Assembly (NCBI RefSeq): GCF_964340395.1
Contig: NC_135555.1
Location: forward strand, 8,222,431 to 8,286,430
Direction of reading: 5' to 3'
Length of the DNA stretch: 64,000 nucleotides
Origin: Glandiceps talaboti
Taxonomy: Eukaryota; Hemichordata; Enteropneusta; Spengelidae
The position numbers were made by a program, and so were the translations under genes. The notes below the pieces were generated by a model that saw nothing but the letters and a program-made list of their open reading frames with translations, had not been told where the DNA came from and ran no database searches. Below are positions 63,505 through 64,000 of this stretch, piece after piece (the first letter of the stretch is position 1; each line of letters opens with the position of its first letter).

Positions 63505-64000
63505 AATCAGTCAATCGGTCGGTTGGTTGGTCAGTCAGTCAGTCAGTCAGTTGGTCAATAAAAGCATCAACTCACTCACTCGCTCACTCACTCACTCACT
63601 TACTCACTCACTCACTCACTCCGTTAAAGTATGTTAGCTCACTTATTCATAAACTTAATCAGTCAGTCAGCCAGCCACTCAATCAATCAATCAATCATTC
63701 AGTTAGTTGTTAAGTCTGTTAACTCATTTATTCAGACATACTCACCCACTCAGTCAGTCAGTCAGTCAGTCACTCAGTCAGTCAGTCAGTCAGTCAGTCA
63801 GTCAGTCAGTCAGTCAGTCAGTCACTCACTCACTCACTCACTCACTCACTCAGCTAGTTGTTCAGTCTGTTAGCTCACTTATTCACAAACTTAATCAGTC
63901 AGCCAGCCACTCAATCAATCAATCAATCAATCATTCAGTTAGTTGTTAAGTCTGTTAACTCATTTATTCAGACATACTCAATCAGTCAGTCAGTCAGTCA
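63505..64000. repeat. Tetranucleotide array with a 236-bp higher-order repeat
   Basis: (CAGT)n, (CACT)n and (AATC)n tracts. A block beginning GTTAGCTCACTTATTCATAA at 63,633 recurs at 63,869 with the same following order of tracts. It is cut by the right window edge. Confidence 0.93.

Overview
This window is animal (metazoan) nuclear DNA: AT-rich, intron-rich, crowded with micro- and minisatellites and holding at least one well-supported non-autonomous DNA transposon. I see no bacterial, viral or organellar gene organisation. The one recognisable gene is on the minus strand and enters the window from its 5' side. It is an ortholog of vertebrate GSE1, a subunit of LSD1/CoREST/HDAC co-repressor complexes. 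The call rests on conserved motifs in the right order and in matching reading phase: TTRTTATV, SSFAAALRKLAKQA, STPPVVTIAP, a Pro/His/Tyr-rich stretch, a (Arg-Glu)n tract, an ERWQQKQRQ-type charged segment and PPPLVPPK. The protein is diverged from vertebrates, so the source is most likely an invertebrate bilaterian, probably marine. I cannot name the clade.

Layout, in gene order (right to left). An upstream exon at 47,333-47,564 encodes a SUMO-interacting-motif-like sequence followed by poly-Ser; its own 5' exon was not found. Two candidate alternative first exons lie at 28,691-28,781 and 18,579-18,624. All three end in phase 1, the phase the common exons need. The common exons are 14,549-14,764, 13,530-13,729, 10,014-10,165, 8,674-8,865, 6,370-6,576, 4,259-4,575, 710-1,031 and 1-499; the last is cut by the window edge. 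From the 28.7-kb start they give 732 uninterrupted codons. The C-terminal half of GSE1, with its coiled coil, should lie to the left of the window.

Everything else is intron or intergenic DNA. Most introns carry their own minisatellite family. Three exon boundaries are caught inside tandem duplications: the exon 2 acceptor (about 160 bp, three copies), the exon 3 donor (78 bp, two copies) and the exon 5 donor (about 140 bp, decayed). Four elements look like MITEs: 8,090-8,295 with TTAA target sites, 45,043-45,384 (a near-perfect foldback), 49,024-49,375 and about 55,354-55,641. A four-unit tRNA-like array sits at 47,722-48,002. From 48 kb to 64 kb I see no gene.

No new multi-gene system is present. 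The points most worth following are the three alternative N-termini, the SIM/poly-Ser exon, and the repeated tandem duplication of exon edges within one gene.
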